From: Proteobacteria bacterium UBA2363
GTDB lineage: Bacteria; Pseudomonadota; Gammaproteobacteria; Xanthomonadales; UBA2363
Assembly: GCA_002344355.1 (NCBI GenBank)
Contig: DDTN01000019.1
Span: forward strand, 293,791 to 299,461
Direction of reading: 5' to 3'
DNA length: 5,671 bases
Part shown: one piece after another, positions 5,628-5,671 of the stretch
Position numbering within the stretch: position 1 is the first letter of the stretch
How the letters are laid out: each line of letters begins with the position of its first letter
Notes under the pieces: model-generated
Seen by the model: only the letters and a program-made list of their open reading frames with translations
The model's database searches: none
Told to the model about the DNA's origin: nothing
Made by a program: the position numbers and the translations under genes

Positions 5628-5671
5628 CCGGCCCTCTCCCCCAGCCCCTCTCCCGCGCCGCGGGAGAGGGG
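5628..5671 (+). repeat. Intergenic hairpin repeat, right copy, downstream of the FMN-protein gene
   Basis: CCGGCCCTCTCCCCC (5628-5642) is followed by a perfect 12-bp inverted repeat, CCCCTCTCCCGC (5645-5656) and GCGGGAGAGGGG (5660-5671), with a 3-nt loop. It is the inverted counterpart of the copy at 1-43 and, like it, follows the adjacent gene in the direction of transcription. CCCTCTCCC occurs twice (5632-5640 and 5646-5654), and both can pair with GGGAGAGGG at 5662-5670, so two alternative hairpins are possible. There is no U-tract. A GTAG tetranucleotide (5622-5625) precedes the element. RAYT-linked REP elements can carry such a tetranucleotide, but this single match is weak. Positions 5534-5627 between the gene and the repeat hold nothing I recognise. 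The element reaches the window edge. Confidence 0.75.

Noticed and set aside
1..5671. CRISPR arrays, tRNA or rRNA genes, insertion sequences, or a transposon bounded by the two end repeats
   Set aside because: No regularly spaced repeats, tRNA-like cloverleaf, transposase or target-site duplications were seen. The end repeats are inverted relative to each other, but there is no mobility gene between them and they fit 3'-end elements better.

Overview
The window is about 70% GC, densely packed and clearly bacterial. The protein sequences and the intergenic hairpin repeats (CCCTCTCCC / GGGAGAGGG type) suggest a gammaproteobacterium of the Xanthomonadaceae/Lysobacteraceae (Lysobacter, Luteimonas, Pseudoxanthomonas or Stenotrophomonas-like). 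That placement comes from recall of family patterns, not from a search.

Layout. Positions 1-96 hold an inverted-repeat element and a short GC-rich hairpin, both downstream of the operon. Positions 97-4644, all on the minus strand, hold a complete periplasmic nitrate reductase operon read right to left as napE-napF-napD-napA-napB-napC. Positions 4645-5047 are a divergent intergenic region with the likely promoters. Positions 5048-5533, on the plus strand, encode a general-stress-protein / pyridoxamine-5'-phosphate-oxidase-like FMN split-barrel protein. Positions 5534-5671 are a short tail ending in a second copy of the left repeat in the opposite orientation. Each repeat copy lies downstream of the gene next to it and reads in that gene's direction.

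How the genes work together. NapC, a membrane-anchored tetrahaem cytochrome, oxidises quinol and passes electrons to the periplasmic dihaem NapB. NapB feeds NapA, the Mo-bisMGD / [4Fe-4S] catalytic subunit exported by Tat, which reduces nitrate to nitrite. NapD is the cytoplasmic chaperone for the NapA signal peptide. NapF is a cytoplasmic ferredoxin-like accessory protein, and NapE is a one-helix membrane protein of unknown role. No napG or napH lies in the window, so the NapC route is the only visible quinol-oxidising branch. The genes overlap or lie 1-4 nt apart, which indicates one translationally coupled transcript.

The operon is conventional, and I see no evidence of a new multi-gene system. 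The most interesting signal is regulatory. A near-consensus sigma-54 promoter (TGGCACG-N4-TTGC) sits 42 nt upstream of the FMN-protein start. An octamer repeated three times lies at the distance upstream where RpoN activators usually bind. The two terminal hairpins also differ by a pairing-preserving change.
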